DNA of 14,460 nt from UBA6019 sp036570145 (lineage in GTDB: Bacteria; Chloroflexota; Dormibacteria; Dormibacterales; Dormibacteraceae): the NCBI GenBank assembly GCA_036570145.1, contig DATCPJ010000065.1:1-14460 (forward strand), written 5' to 3'. The first letter of the stretch is position 1. Each line of letters starts with the position of its first letter. A program made the position numbers and the translations under genes. Below are positions 13,948 through 14,460 of the stretch, one piece after another. The notes beneath the pieces are model-generated. The model was not told the origin of the DNA. It searched no databases and was given only the letters and a program-made list of their open reading frames with translations.

Positions 13948-14460
13948 CTACGCGTAGGCCCGCCAGAGCACGATCAGGCCTGCGATCAGGGCGCCGGCGA
14001 CGAAGACCAGGATGTAGGAGCGGAAGTAGCCGTTCTCGGCCAGGCTGAGGCTGGCGCCGGTCTCCTCGATGACGCCGGCGACCGCGGTCAGCGAGCCGTC
14101 GATGACGGTGCGGTCGATGCTCCGGTCGCCCCAGCCGGCGATCCGGTCGAGCGGCCGCACGAAGACCGCGTCGTAGATCTCGTCGAAGTAGTACTTGTGC
14201 TCGAGCAGCGTCTGCAGCCAGGGCACCCGGCCGCCCCACGGCTGGGGATGCTCCATCGCCAGCTCCGCGAAGCGGTCGAGGAAGCGGGCCTGCCGCTCGC
14301 TCCGCGGCACGTACATCAGGTAGGCGAAGAGGAAGCCCGCGACGGCCAGCGCCACCGTCAGGATGGTCACCGCCCATTCGAGGTCGCTCACCGACCAGGT
14401 GATGCTGCCAACGACCGGCGCCAGGTAGTCCTCGACCAACGCGGTGCCGAAATAGAGGAC
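13948..14460 (-). CDS. nuoL: NADH-quinone oxidoreductase (complex I) subunit L, C-terminal part (cut by right edge)
   Basis: The frame is open to the right edge and gives the last 170 residues of NuoL. HKYYFDEIYDAVFVRPL is the hallmark of the NuoL C-terminal region. It comes after a hydrophobic helix (about VTILTVALAVAGFLFAYL) and a charged stretch containing the segment PRSERQARFLDRFAEL. The final helix (YILVFVAGALIAGLIVLWRAYA) matches the anchor that closes NuoL. The catalytic antiporter core and the start lie beyond the window. A TTG at 14439 is in frame but is not the start, because family sequence continues upstream (VLYFGTALVEDYL). It is the upstream member of the nuoL-nuoM-nuoN run. 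Confidence 0.95.
   Translation of the reverse strand, partial: VLYFGTALVEDYLAPVVGSITWSVSDLEWAVTILTVALAVAGFLFAYLMYVPRSERQARFLDRFAELAMEHPQPWGGRVPWLQTLLEHKYYFDEIYDAVFVRPLDRIAGWGDRSIDRTVIDGSLTAVAGVIEETGASLSLAENGYFRSYILVFVAGALIAGLIVLWRAYA

Overview
The window is GC-rich bacterial chromosome (strongly GC-biased third codon positions, several GTG starts, many long but spurious antisense frames). Gene content fits a high-GC Terrabacteria lineage such as Actinobacteriota or a Dormibacterota/Chloroflexota relative. The pointers are a B12-dependent ribonucleotide reductase, a subtilase ending in GNSW pentapeptide repeats, a membrane GAF sensor of actinobacterial type and a nuo operon ending L-M-N. The lineage is an inference and the sequence alone does not settle it. 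No plasmid, phage, IS element, CRISPR array, rRNA or tRNA was seen.

Left part (1-4141, all minus strand). The N-terminal part of a membrane-anchored GAF-domain sensor runs off the left edge. Upstream of it lies a secreted S8 serine protease with 15 tandem GNSW[ST] repeats at its C terminus. Upstream again is a two-gene set: a 65-residue Cys/His-containing protein with a strong ribosome-binding site, then a WecD-like GNAT acetyltransferase.

Centre (4142-9192). nrdJ (minus) and a dCMP-deaminase gene (plus) diverge from a 216-bp control region. That region holds a near-consensus sigma70 promoter for nrdJ, a pair of NrdR-box-like sites one 32-bp period apart, two DnaA-box-like 9-mers, and a 15-pair hairpin at the predicted 5' end of the nrdJ mRNA. 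Together they suggest a dNTP-supply control hub: NrdJ makes deoxynucleotides and the deaminase turns dCMP into dUMP for dTMP synthesis. The deaminase gene overlaps a PLP-dependent decarboxylase gene by 4 bp (GTGA).

Right-centre (9140-10956). A Nudix hydrolase (minus) overlaps the decarboxylase tail by 53 bp. Its start codon shares the palindrome CATG with the start codon of a divergent SDR oxidoreductase (plus). A 45-codon lipoprotein-like frame follows the SDR gene.

Right part (10957-14460, minus). This is the end of a respiratory complex I operon: the C-terminal part of nuoL (cut by the right edge), complete nuoM and complete nuoN, tightly packed, together forming the proton-pumping antiporter-like subunits.

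No clearly undescribed multi-gene system is present. The items most worth a second look are the nrdJ/dCMP-deaminase control region with its structured leader, the small Cys/His protein, and the repeat-tailed protease.
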